Origin: Psychrobacter sp. JB385
Lineage (GTDB): Bacteria; Pseudomonadota; Gammaproteobacteria; Pseudomonadales; Moraxellaceae
NCBI RefSeq assembly: GCF_900163785.1
Contig: NZ_FUKN01000005.1
Span: 186,001-250,000, forward strand
Reading direction: 5' to 3'
DNA length: 64,000 bases
The translations under genes were made by a program, and so were the position numbers. The notes under the pieces are model-generated. The model made no database searches, was not told the DNA's origin, and saw only the letters and a list, made by a program, of their open reading frames with translations. Below, piece after piece: positions 38,001 to 46,205 of the stretch. Within the stretch, counting starts at the first letter, position 1; every line of letters begins with the position of its first letter.

Positions 38001-39097
38001 ATGAGCAAATATTGAGCCAAGCCAACTCTGATATGAAGCAAATCGTGCGCCCTTTATTAAGTGAGCCCTTAACTCGCTCATTTAATATGCTACTAACCCC
38101 CACTAAAACGGAGATCAATAAGGTCTGGAAAGCGCAAGTACGTAAGCCTTTCCTCGATAATTTAGAGAAAAAATACCCGTTCACTGCCAATGCCAATTTG
38201 GAAGCAACACCGGCAGAGATTGGTCAGTTTTTTGGTGAAGATGGTTATGTCGCACGGTTCGTCAATGAGACATTGTCACCCTTTATCATTCGTCGTGGCG
38301 ATCAAATCTCAAGTAAGATTTGGAATGGTGCTGGCTTGGGTCTGAATCCACAATTTGTCGCGGATTTTGGTCGCTACTTCGTTAACTATACTGGCAGTAA
38401 TAATGCTAGCGCCTCTGGTTCAGGTAGCAGCACTAGTGCCTCCAATCAAACGACCTTTCAGATTATGCCGTTACCCGTCAGTGGTTTGACAGAATACACC
38501 ATTGTAGTGGATGGTCAGCAGCTACGTTATCGCATGGGTACACAAGCGTGGACCACCTTTGTATGGCCAAACCCAAGCAGCCAACCTGGTGCCAGTATCA
38601 GAGCCAAGGATTATGATGGAAGGGATTTCACTATCTTTGAGGAAGCCGGTAGCTTTGGCGTAGAACGTCTGATTAATAGCGCCCGTCGCACTGAGCTGGG
38701 CGATAACATATTTGAGATGGCATGGTCAGGTGATGGTGTATCGATATCTGTACGTTTTAGGATCATTAGTGGCAGTAGCAATACGGCAAGCCAAGGGCGC
38801 TCTACCAATCCATTTACAGGTATGAAACTGCCAGATGAGGTTATTGCACTTGGTGTCACGCGTACAGCAAAACCCATTACTGATAGTAGTAATGCAGCAA
38901 ATAACAGCATTGCGACTGTCGCTAATGGTTCAACAGCCAGTCCAATCGCTCAAACCCGTACAACCAGTACGACGCCTTCGACACCAGCAGGCCAATTAAA
39001 TGTCACTGATAATGCGACTGATGATAGTCCTGCGCCAGCGAATGATTCTGCCAATGAGAACGCAAACGTAGCTGAGCAGGAGGCACCAACACCATGA
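35069..39097 (+). CDS. tssM: T6SS inner-membrane protein TssM (IcmF family)
   Basis: Forms the channel-spanning core of the T6SS membrane complex with TssL and TssJ. At 1342 residues it is somewhat longer than typical (about 1100-1300). Two N-terminal transmembrane helices (about 12-29 and 34-56) precede the cytosolic NTPase-like domain with Walker A GNPAAGKSS (133-141) and LLDTAGRY as Walker B; a third helix lies near 447-468; the large periplasmic part follows with the IcmF and C-terminal VasK-type domains (about 600-1220). The last 110 residues are an Ala/Thr/Asn/Pro-rich low-complexity tail not normally present. Stop overlaps the tagF start (ATGA). Confidence 0.97.
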   Translation: MFSRFFHLIYNPRVLVILGIIVALVLLYDYVSLKTFFIIISMLITCMVLGALAYHVWKKRKAASNELSDLVLVEKNNDSQVDNHHLAKDENAQEVQALRQQMQDAIKTIRKSKIGDQTGKAALYELPWYMVIGNPAAGKSSAVLHSSLKFPFMEKTNQLSVKGVGGTRNCDWFFSTEGILLDTAGRYSVYEEDRSEWLSFLNLLKKNRPKAPINGIIIAVSIAELTKNDPSYALNLAKNLRSRVQDLTEQLEVYAPVYVVFTKMDLISGFRDFFNDYEQEERSQVWGATIPYPEDPENINITDVFEEHFGVLVNGLKDLSTTKLSLRHQRTVSPSLMTFPIEFQSLRPMIRTLMHALFEDNPFQFKPILRGFYFTSALQDGQVSSQMTQQMVQNYDLHPPAVPINTQQETNDKPYFLQDLFSKVILKDKHLVKQHKNRNRRSYRAFATLGAVIVLCMTVGLWTWSYTNNKQLTERVAADLQQVAEQQKNANGDLKSQLESLSILQSRIEQLEGYEEDKPLSLSFGLYQGDKLKQKLLTEYYNGVNIIVLTPTTQNIERFLTEVNTNATQLEVRTDESSPDENSETATNDAYIQSDPTDVEDAYNALKAYLMLGNHNNLETSHLSDQMTRFWRNWLEANRADMPHDKMIRQAERILSFTLAHIDDPSFPLIQNDLGLVDKTRQNLSKVSKGQPARERVYSEIKMRSSARFPSVTVAQITQNTTNEALLGSYVISGTFTKQAWESFVSDEIDKAATTRVVADDWVLATSSQDDLTLTGSPEQIRQYLVSRYKQEYISEWKRFLSQVYVRDSKSFADHAVLLNQLSNATESPLKTLFETVDRQTQWDNKTANQTSNTSSQSRRSFIDWFKQTILRQSPAELRQAEAALNNSSGSSNATSTTPTTSGVIAQEFSSIHALVTPREDNQDLSLLDNYISSLGNIRTRFNNIARSNDIGPDALLFASQTLSPEGSELTKSLQILDEQILSQANSDMKQIVRPLLSEPLTRSFNMLLTPTKTEINKVWKAQVRKPFLDNLEKKYPFTANANLEATPAEIGQFFGEDGYVARFVNETLSPFIIRRGDQISSKIWNGAGLGLNPQFVADFGRYFVNYTGSNNASASGSGSSTSASNQTTFQIMPLPVSGLTEYTIVVDGQQLRYRMGTQAWTTFVWPNPSSQPGASIRAKDYDGRDFTIFEEAGSFGVERLINSARRTELGDNIFEMAWSGDGVSISVRFRIISGSSNTASQGRSTNPFTGMKLPDEVIALGVTRTAKPITDSSNAANNSIATVANGSTASPIAQTRTTSTTPSTPAGQLNVTDNATDDSPAPANDSANENANVAEQEAPTP

Positions 39098-40074
39098 TCC
39101 CTGACTTTTTACCTTTAATATATTTTGGCAAACTGCCTGCTCGTGGAGATTTTATAAGGGCGCGCGCTCACATCGATGTGACCAATGCCATCGATGAATG
39201 GGTCAGTCAGGCCCTTGCTATTTCGGACAAAATATTCAATGAGCACCTGATAGATACGGCAAATACCAATAACCCTACCTTTTTAAACTTTAGTCATGTC
39301 GATACAAGATTGAATGAAGTGATTACTGGTGTTTTGGTTCCCAGTCACGATAGCGGCAACAGAAACTATCCGCTGATCGGTTTTGGAGTGCAGCACATTG
39401 ATAAACCAAAAAACTGGATGAACTATCTGCCCGCTAAGTCATCGAGTCTTTGGAATGATACCTACGAAACCTTGAGTATGGCAAAGTCAAAAACTGACAG
39501 CACTCAGGTTATGGACTATCTGAATCGTAGCCAACTGTCTATTGATAATAGTGCCAGCACTTATTACTACGATTTTATCAACACCACCACGTTGCACGAT
39601 ATTGCCATCCTGATGGACATTGATAAATCGCAGCTGATACAGCAAATTATTGCTACAGGCTTATTGTTTTTACCGACTTTTACCAAAGGTTTTAGCGGAC
39701 TGAATAAAACCATCTGCTGGTCGCTTCCGCCTGCTCAAGACAGTGCAATATATATGGCCACCTTTTGGCACGATCTCATTAATGGTTTTTATCAGCCACA
39801 TCAGCTTTATCTAAACACTTACATATACCGAACTACCCACGGCTATCGTTTACTCTTGAATTTTAGCAAACCCGATGGACGCATACTGGAGCAAATCTCA
39901 ACAGATGAGGCACTTTATCCTGAGGATTGGGTGGTTCTTGCCAACAGTGATTGGACACAAAGCTATATTGATGAAGACATTGGTTTGACTCGTTTTAACA
40001 AAATATTATTACAAGACAGCCTCTATTTGTACGATACAAGGCAACTGTTCAAAAAAACCTTTTTGGCACAGTAG
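39094..40074 (+). CDS. tagF: T6SS-associated protein TagF
   Basis: 326-residue cytosolic protein whose N-terminal half is a TagF/ImpM domain: YFGKLPARGDFIR at the start is diagnostic, followed by NRNYPLIGF and the SSLWNDTYETL region. TagF acts as a post-translational repressor of T6SS firing in Pseudomonas and Agrobacterium. The C-terminal 170 residues are a less conserved extension. It overlaps tssM by four bases (ATGA), so coupled translation with tssM is likely. Neither PpkA/PppA kinase-phosphatase genes nor fha are in the window. Confidence 0.92.
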   Translation: MIPDFLPLIYFGKLPARGDFIRARAHIDVTNAIDEWVSQALAISDKIFNEHLIDTANTNNPTFLNFSHVDTRLNEVITGVLVPSHDSGNRNYPLIGFGVQHIDKPKNWMNYLPAKSSSLWNDTYETLSMAKSKTDSTQVMDYLNRSQLSIDNSASTYYYDFINTTTLHDIAILMDIDKSQLIQQIIATGLLFLPTFTKGFSGLNKTICWSLPPAQDSAIYMATFWHDLINGFYQPHQLYLNTYIYRTTHGYRLLLNFSKPDGRILEQISTDEALYPEDWVVLANSDWTQSYIDEDIGLTRFNKILLQDSLYLYDTRQLFKKTFLAQ

Positions 40075-40167
40075 TTTCATCTCATTCTATAAGTGTTTAT
40101 CCATTACTCATTGCGCCATATGCTGCATTCAATCACTGCTTACTTATATTAAGAAAAAGGTACTTTA

Positions 40168-41004
40168 ATGAAAGTCCTCACTAAAATGACCCAAAATAAG
40201 CTCGCAAACTACACAACACATTTACTGTTGGCTACGGTTATCACTCTTCCTATCAGCGCCATGGTCTTTGCAGCCAGTAATAATGCAAATGAGACAAACA
40301 GCGCAAAAAATGTGCCCGTGGTTATCAAAGGGGTAGTCGCTACTAGTTCAGATAAGCAGCAATTGCTCGAAAAATTAAAAGCACAGTACCCTGACAAGTC
40401 TATTAGAGATGAGATCGAAGTACGTTCAAATATTAGTATACCAACCAACTGGCAACAAATAGCAACCGCCATCATTGATAGTGACATCTCTGATATTCGC
40501 CAAGGTCGTGTCGATATTCATGGCACTACCATTAGTTTACATGGAAAAGTAAACAGCCTTGAACAAAAGCAAGCGATTCAAAATCGTATTCATACACGCT
40601 TGACTGACCTCTATCAATTAGAAAATCAGTTGGTTGTGGTAGAAGGTGAACAGCGTCTTATAGATGAGACCTTAGGTAATCGAATTGTTGAGTTTGAATT
40701 TGGTAGCGCAAACCTAACGCCCTTAGGTCTGGGCATCCTAGATGATATGGCAGATGCGTTGCGTCGTATTGAGGACAAGCCGGTTCTTATTACTGGTCAT
40801 ACTGACAATGTCGGTAACTCTACCTCTAACTTGGCGCTATCAAACGAACGTGCCGAAGCAGTCAAACAATACCTAATAGGTCGTAATATTGATGCAAGTC
40901 GTCTCAGTACCACTGGTAAAGGAGATTCTAATCCTATCGCCAGTAATGATAACGAAGAAGGACGCACTCGTAACCGCCGTATCGAATTTGTTCTCGATGA
41001 ATAA
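40168..41004 (+). CDS. OmpA-like peptidoglycan-binding protein, TagN-like
   Basis: 278-residue exported protein: signal peptide about 1-36 (ending SAMVFA), an alpha/beta segment similar to a BON-like fold (about 90-160, DIRQGRVDIHGTTISLHGKVN), then a C-terminal OmpA domain (about 165-278) with TGHTDNVGNSTSNLALSNER and RTRNRRIEF, which contains the Asp and Arg that grip diaminopimelate in this family. It could anchor the T6SS membrane complex to peptidoglycan, replacing the domain that TssL lacks; Acinetobacter loci carry an OmpA-like gene called tagN at a similar place. AAAAAGG precedes the ATG. Confidence 0.85.
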   Translation: MKVLTKMTQNKLANYTTHLLLATVITLPISAMVFAASNNANETNSAKNVPVVIKGVVATSSDKQQLLEKLKAQYPDKSIRDEIEVRSNISIPTNWQQIATAIIDSDISDIRQGRVDIHGTTISLHGKVNSLEQKQAIQNRIHTRLTDLYQLENQLVVVEGEQRLIDETLGNRIVEFEFGSANLTPLGLGILDDMADALRRIEDKPVLITGHTDNVGNSTSNLALSNERAEAVKQYLIGRNIDASRLSTTGKGDSNPIASNDNEEGRTRNRRIEFVLDE

Positions 41005-41075
41005 TGACATTGCATACAACGATCATATTAGATAGACACGCCTGTTTATAATGCCACGGCTCAAAAAATAGAGAC

Positions 41076-43742
41076 ATGACTATGTTACGCTTGACCAACA
41101 CTGTCCTCCCCATGCAGCCAGATAGGCTTTATGCCAGCGAAGGAAGCACTCAAGCGCCCTATCCAAGCGCTCAACAAGACATAAATGAGCATCAAGCATG
41201 GTTGCATAAGCTCATTCAAGGGTCTTGTGAAAAAAGTATTATCAATCGATTAAACCCCCATAGTGATTGCCAGTATCAGCAGCATGGTATCGATACTTAT
41301 GTGCTACAGGTCTATATTCATGAGCGTCATCACCCGCCCTTTACGTCATTTACTCATTTGATTGGGAGTCGTTTAACCTTAAGCTTTGATACGCCTAGTG
41401 GTTTAAGCCATCGCCATTTATATATAACAGCGATGCAACAATTGGATCATGATGGCAGCTATGGTTATTACCGTCTACTCGCACAGCCTATCACTTATCG
41501 TTTGCACCAACATCTGCGTAGTCACATAGATACGGACTTGTCTGTACAAGCAATGATAACCGAGCGCATTGCCGCGCTAGATATAGAAATAGTCGATGAC
41601 AGCGAGAGTGGCAGTGGTGCGAATTGGACGCCAGCGCGTATGACTCAGTGGCAAATTAGTGATTGGACGCATATTTGTGAACGGCTCACGCGTCAAGGAT
41701 TGACTGCTTACTTGCGTCATGCGCAAACTGACGAACATCATCCGCCAACGCTCATTATTACCTCAGCTCACCCAAGTGATGGTGATGACGTCAGTTTAAA
41801 CATCGGTGCCCTACGTTATCAACAAGTCTTACATGACCGCGTCCATGCACCCGTTTTAGCACTGAGCCAGCAAGTTACTACTCAACCCAGCTCGGTGACG
41901 ATGCAGCGTTTCAATAGCGCAAATGTCGCACACCCCACCCAGTCTGCTGACGTTGTTACCAATATGGACAATGGCGAAGAGGAGAGCCAAACCACTAGTA
42001 ACACGCTCACCTTAGACACGCCTGCTGCTTTTGCCCCCGTATCAGATACGGAAACTATTGATGAGGCAGCTATTGTCGCAAACAGTCATCAAAGCCTTTA
42101 TAGCGTCTATCATGCATTGTCTCATGCCACCGATTTGAACGTGGCAGATACCTTTACACTGGTCGATCACAGCACACTTAATCAACACTACCGCGCCACC
42201 CACATTGTTCATTTGGCGCGCAACAACCTGGCGCATGTGACAGGCTTGACTAATAGTACCCGTCATCATGAACGTCATGCTTCAACGCTAGAATCTGGCA
42301 GTCACTTGACTCAATTGCGTCTGATTACCGCAGATACTCCATGGGTCAGTAGCTTTTATAGCAGGCGCGCGCTCCCGCCGATGACAGGCATCACTGAGAC
42401 TCAAAGTGATGGTGACAGCCGCAATCATATGACACCTACCAAGAGCTACCTACTTGACCATACTGCTCAGCCTATCAATCGATTAGAAGCACAAGCAGGG
42501 GCCAACTATGGTACACACTTTACGCACAGAGCCAATGACCAAACCCTCATGCAATCTATTGGTGATAACGAGCACTTAATCAACACCGGTAGCTTACTAT
42601 CACAAAGTCGCCCTAGCCTATTTGTCACAGCCGAAGAACAAGCCATAGAGAGCGGCTATCGCAACACAGACAATGGCCTCACAGAGTGGGTCACCGATCA
42701 CCGCACAGAACAGGCTTACTCACAATTAAAAGTAGACAGTGCTAACGTCTCTGCCAGTCTAAAAATGGGCATCATCAATCCAGCAAAAGAAGGTGCCAAA
42801 CGTCAAGGTATTAATGCCACCACTAACGCCCAAGTCAACATCAAATCTGGCGAAGCGTTAGTTCTATCCACCCAGCCACAAACCCACGCGCAGTCAGAAC
42901 GACACAACTATCAGCACCATACTCCGACGTTGACGCAAACATCATTAGGCGGTCAGCATTTAGCAGAGCGTTTAACACAGTTGGCAACGGGCTTGGATAG
43001 ATCGGTCAATGATCACAGTGTCATCAAAACGCAGCTTGAATCAATCGCTAAAGAACAAAGCACCAAAACCCATCAACAAACGCCTTACACCCTCATTGAT
43101 AGCGCAGCAGATAGTAGCTACGTCAGTGAAGACCTACTAATCCAACGGTCGATGGGTGAGATGATCAGCACTACCCAGCAAGATATGACAATCAGTAGTG
43201 GCGACAGTCATAATCAAGTCAGTAGTGAGTCTCTCAATATCATAGCCGATGGTCAGTTTAGTATGACCAATGCCAAAGATAATATTACCCTCTCCGCGCA
43301 CACAGGAAAGCTTGAAGCAACTGCTAAGCAAGATGTAAACATTGCCTCCTCCACCAAAGAGGTCGAAGTGGTAGCGACTAATAAGATTACGCTAACAGCG
43401 GGCGGTGCCAGTATTACGCTTGATGGTGCTGATATTACTATTGCAGCGAAGCAGTTTACGGAGAGGGGTGGTAAGCATAGTAAGGCTGGTGGTGGAACGG
43501 ATGGGTTGGGGTTGGAAGGATTACCAAGCAAAATGCTAGAAACAGATAATAATTTGAGAATTATATATGACGAAGGATTCGTCATTGTTGACGAAGACAC
43601 TCAACAACCTATACAAAACTGCCATTATCGAATCACAAAACCTGATGGAAGTATTGAGACAGGAATAACAGATGATAAAGGCAGAACAAAAGTAATAGAA
43701 AGTTATTCAGTTGAAGAACTTAAAATAGAGGTGAAATTCTAA
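41076..43742 (+). CDS. vgrG: T6SS spike protein VgrG with TTR-like C-terminal tail
   Basis: Trimeric tip of the T6SS tube that carries effectors. The 888-residue protein has a phage gpD-like N-terminal region (about 70-390, with RYQQVLHDR and the FTLVDH...ARNNLAH block), a shortened gp5-like region (about 430-515) that keeps QAGANYGTHFT but lacks the usual RVKVQFHWD-type motif, and a DUF2345 needle (about 525-795, with repetitive strands such as ITLTAGGASITLDGADITI). A Gly-rich linker (about 800-815) leads to a transthyretin-like tail (825-888; TQQPIQNCHYRITKPDGS), commonly used to bind cargo. Base composition turns AT-rich at about 43530, inside this gene. The stop overlaps the next start (TAATG). 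Confidence 0.93.
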   Translation: MTMLRLTNTVLPMQPDRLYASEGSTQAPYPSAQQDINEHQAWLHKLIQGSCEKSIINRLNPHSDCQYQQHGIDTYVLQVYIHERHHPPFTSFTHLIGSRLTLSFDTPSGLSHRHLYITAMQQLDHDGSYGYYRLLAQPITYRLHQHLRSHIDTDLSVQAMITERIAALDIEIVDDSESGSGANWTPARMTQWQISDWTHICERLTRQGLTAYLRHAQTDEHHPPTLIITSAHPSDGDDVSLNIGALRYQQVLHDRVHAPVLALSQQVTTQPSSVTMQRFNSANVAHPTQSADVVTNMDNGEEESQTTSNTLTLDTPAAFAPVSDTETIDEAAIVANSHQSLYSVYHALSHATDLNVADTFTLVDHSTLNQHYRATHIVHLARNNLAHVTGLTNSTRHHERHASTLESGSHLTQLRLITADTPWVSSFYSRRALPPMTGITETQSDGDSRNHMTPTKSYLLDHTAQPINRLEAQAGANYGTHFTHRANDQTLMQSIGDNEHLINTGSLLSQSRPSLFVTAEEQAIESGYRNTDNGLTEWVTDHRTEQAYSQLKVDSANVSASLKMGIINPAKEGAKRQGINATTNAQVNIKSGEALVLSTQPQTHAQSERHNYQHHTPTLTQTSLGGQHLAERLTQLATGLDRSVNDHSVIKTQLESIAKEQSTKTHQQTPYTLIDSAADSSYVSEDLLIQRSMGEMISTTQQDMTISSGDSHNQVSSESLNIIADGQFSMTNAKDNITLSAHTGKLEATAKQDVNIASSTKEVEVVATNKITLTAGGASITLDGADITIAAKQFTERGGKHSKAGGGTDGLGLEGLPSKMLETDNNLRIIYDEGFVIVDEDTQQPIQNCHYRITKPDGSIETGITDDKGRTKVIESYSVEELKIEVKF

Positions 43743-44710
43743 TGACTGATAATTGGCAGGAACTTGGAAAATCTTCAACTAGTCCCAGAAGTAGTACGAA
43801 TAGAGCTGTTGTAAGTACAAGAGTACCAAAAAAAGAAAATATCATATTTATTGGTTCCGAGTTCGAATACAATAATTTTTGGTTAAAGAATATGTTTATT
43901 GCCGCTGCTTATCCCTTTGTTAAAAATAGAAATAAATTTAGACAATGTGACAAAGTCACTATCGCTTATGTCGACTATGGCTATACTCGTTTAGAAAAGC
44001 TAGCAATTGAAGGTTTAAAAAATGAAATTAGCTTTACTACAAACATAAGGTTCGTCGCTTTGAAAACCAAGTCTGAAGCTATTAACGTATTAAACGAAGA
44101 TAGGGGTAATTATAAAATTCAGGACTTAGCTTTTTTTTGTCATGGGTTGAATGGAAAAATCACCTTAAACTATAGTGGAAGGCCTAATATCGATTTAACA
44201 AGTTCAGATATAAATAGAATTAATAACAATAATTTTTTAAGCTCAGCTATAGCTAATTCATACGCCTGTAGAACAGGCATGTCGGATAGTTTAACGCTTA
44301 GAACTCAAGGATCGTTTAATAGTATCAATGAAGCAGATTCTAGTAATAGTTTTGCTCAGCTATTTGCAAACAAACATAATATTGATTTTTATGCATTTTA
44401 TAAACGCACTTTATATAGTAATATTTTAAATCCCAAAAGTGATGCTAATAAAATATCTGAAGACCTTAGAAATAAAAGAGCAACGAATAAAGATAATATT
44501 ATTTCTATATTAGAAAACTATGAAGCGTTAACCCATACAGATTTAGGAGAAAGTTATAAAAATATATGGGGATTGGCTCCAAGAGGCGCAGTAGCTGAAG
44601 GAACAAATGGCTATTCATTATGGCGAAAAGGTGGTGGACTAAGAATGCCGATTGCTGCAGAGACCCCCACAGGTTTGCCAACATCAATGACTAAATTCAC
44701 TCCTAAATGA
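43742..44710 (+). CDS. Candidate T6SS effector with clan CD peptidase-like dyad
   Basis: 322-residue protein with no family I can name. After a Ser/Arg-rich N-terminus (1-30) comes an alternating strand and helix pattern: strand IIFIG (34-38), strand VTIAYVDYG (72-80), strand IRFVALK (102-108). The hydrophobic strand DLAFFCHG ends in His134-Gly135, and strand AIANSYACRTG contains Cys176. A hydrophobic block followed by HG, then a second block followed by A-C-R, is the signature of clan CD cysteine peptidases (caspases, clostripain, legumain, gingipain). A later FYAFYKRTLYSN resembles the strand after the active site. No signal peptide. Translationally coupled to vgrG (TAATG) and to the next gene (ATGA). 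Peptidase activity and antibacterial role are inferred, and inactive or non-proteolytic CD-like folds exist. Confidence 0.72.
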   Translation: MTDNWQELGKSSTSPRSSTNRAVVSTRVPKKENIIFIGSEFEYNNFWLKNMFIAAAYPFVKNRNKFRQCDKVTIAYVDYGYTRLEKLAIEGLKNEISFTTNIRFVALKTKSEAINVLNEDRGNYKIQDLAFFCHGLNGKITLNYSGRPNIDLTSSDINRINNNNFLSSAIANSYACRTGMSDSLTLRTQGSFNSINEADSSNSFAQLFANKHNIDFYAFYKRTLYSNILNPKSDANKISEDLRNKRATNKDNIISILENYEALTHTDLGESYKNIWGLAPRGAVAEGTNGYSLWRKGGGLRMPIAAETPTGLPTSMTKFTPK

Positions 44711-45246
44711 GATATATGAAAAGAGATTCTTTAAAATATACTATGGTCACACTAGTATCTTTGTTAATACTAATTTTTACTTACCTTTACATGGTGAAAT
44801 CGATGAATGCATTTAATTCTCAAAAATTCAGCCAAGCTGATTTTATACATATTCAAGAAGATTTGACTAATCAATATATACTATACAAAGAAAGTGTCAA
44901 AAAAAAACCTAGTACTCAAACCACAATAAAATTCCATAATATTATTCCACCGAGTGCGTCTAATATCGAAATATATTCTCATAAAATCTCTAACTACCTA
45001 TATGTCGGTCCCTATGAATCCACTCTTAGTTTTCCTATAGACGATATATTATTTGAGGACAATGGGATTGATTCTTTGGTTATATCGATAGTAGATGAAG
45101 AAGATCGCATCTCTCATACTATAGAACAGGAGAAGACTTCCGAGTTTTGGAGAAAAGGTAGAACCACTCATCTCTGGTTTCTACCTTTTAGAACGTACGA
45201 TGAAGAGACAGGTACAAGTATAGGATATACAGTGTCACTCAGCTAA
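44707..45246 (+). CDS. Single-pass membrane protein, candidate immunity protein
   Basis: 179-residue protein, family not recognised. Basic N-terminus (MRYMKRDSLK) and one transmembrane helix (about 11-30) give an N-in, C-out topology, with a 145-residue beta-rich domain in the periplasm. The second ATG (MKRD, 44716) is an alternative start. It overlaps the candidate effector by four bases and shares its AT-rich composition, the usual arrangement for a T6SS immunity gene. If correct, the effector would act in or through the periplasm. No cysteine occurs in the sequence. Confidence 0.68.
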   Translation: MRYMKRDSLKYTMVTLVSLLILIFTYLYMVKSMNAFNSQKFSQADFIHIQEDLTNQYILYKESVKKKPSTQTTIKFHNIIPPSASNIEIYSHKISNYLYVGPYESTLSFPIDDILFEDNGIDSLVISIVDEEDRISHTIEQEKTSEFWRKGRTTHLWFLPFRTYDEETGTSIGYTVSLS

Positions 45247-45337
45247 ACTTTAGATTAAACATATGCTGTCTATTTAACTTGCCAGTTTTAATAAAACTCC
45301 TATTTATTCAATATTAGTTGAACGAAGCGCTCACCTT

Positions 45338-46072
45338 CTATTCATTATACTTTGACAACCAATCTTGCATTTGCTCAATTTCAGACTGCTGAGCGTCGAT
45401 TATCGCTTGTGCCAGTTTGCGCATCTCCTCATTTTTGCCATATTTAAGCTCTATATCTGCCATATTAACTGCTCCAACATGATGTGACAACATACCACGA
45501 GCAAAGGCTCTATCGGGATTGGTATCAGCATTAGCAGCCATCATTTCACTATGCATCGCCTCCATACCATCAGCGTATGCCTTTTGCACGGCATCTGTAT
45601 CAGCCGTTGGCTCAGTAGCATCAGGATTACTAGCTAGCCACTCCTGCATTTGCTCGATTTCTGCTTTTTGAGTATCAATGACGTTTTGTGCCAGTTGTAG
45701 CATCTCTTTATCGGTACCATATTTGAGCTGAACCTCTGCCATATCAACTGCGCCAATATGATGACCAAGCATTCCCCGAGCAAATGCAGCATCTGGATCA
45801 TTGTATTTCATACCAGCCATCATCTCATTGTGCATATGAGTCATTGAATCATTATATGCTTGTTGCATATCTGTTATCGTATCATCTGACATGGCATGTC
45901 CAGCATGAGCATCTATTGAAGGAGTGCCTGCTACTGTATTTTGGTCAGACGCGACTGCTGTCTTCTCAGTCACGTTTGCATCTTCATGGACAGGTTGGCA
46001 AGCGCTGAGTACCAATGTAGCACTCATGATAGTCATAAGAACAGAAAGGCGTAATTGTTTTATATTTTTCAT
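45338..46072 (-). CDS. Lipoprotein with two DUF305 domains
   Basis: 244-residue predicted lipoprotein: signal ending LVLSAC with Cys as lipid site, then a linker, then two tandem DUF305 domains (about 65-150 and 160-242). The repeats are clearly homologous: each has AFARGMLxHHxGAVxMA and ends with AxIEQMQxWL. DUF305 is a ferritin-like four-helix bundle; the paired His suggest metal binding, and such proteins are often found with copper or other metal tolerance genes, though none is adjacent here. AAGGG lies before the ATG. Confidence 0.92.
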   Translation of the reverse strand: MKNIKQLRLSVLMTIMSATLVLSACQPVHEDANVTEKTAVASDQNTVAGTPSIDAHAGHAMSDDTITDMQQAYNDSMTHMHNEMMAGMKYNDPDAAFARGMLGHHIGAVDMAEVQLKYGTDKEMLQLAQNVIDTQKAEIEQMQEWLASNPDATEPTADTDAVQKAYADGMEAMHSEMMAANADTNPDRAFARGMLSHHVGAVNMADIELKYGKNEEMRKLAQAIIDAQQSEIEQMQDWLSKYNE

Positions 46073-46205
46073 GTTGTACCCTTAATCACTAAAGCGATCA
46101 CTACAATTTAATTATCGTATTGCCTATAAAGATTAGCAAACCATTGGAATCCAGCTATTTAAAAAAGTAATAAGTATTAGTTATAAACCAACTTTTCCAA
46201 ATAGT

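Larger units (their letters stand above)
43530..45246 (+). other. AT-rich VgrG tail / effector / immunity cassette
   Basis: From about 43530, codon use changes visibly from the rest of vgrG to AT-rich codons (AAA, AAT, ATA, TTA, AGA), and this continues through both following genes until 45246. The cassette holds the cargo-binding tail of vgrG, the candidate effector and the candidate immunity gene, joined by 1-base and 4-base overlaps. It looks like a module exchanged by homologous recombination at the conserved 5' part of vgrG. The boundary is judged by eye. Confidence 0.6.

Noticed and set aside
43742..44710. Reading the gene after vgrG as a lipase or nuclease effector
   Set aside because: No GxSxG lipase motif, HKD or HNH motif was found; only the HG/ACR pattern stood out.
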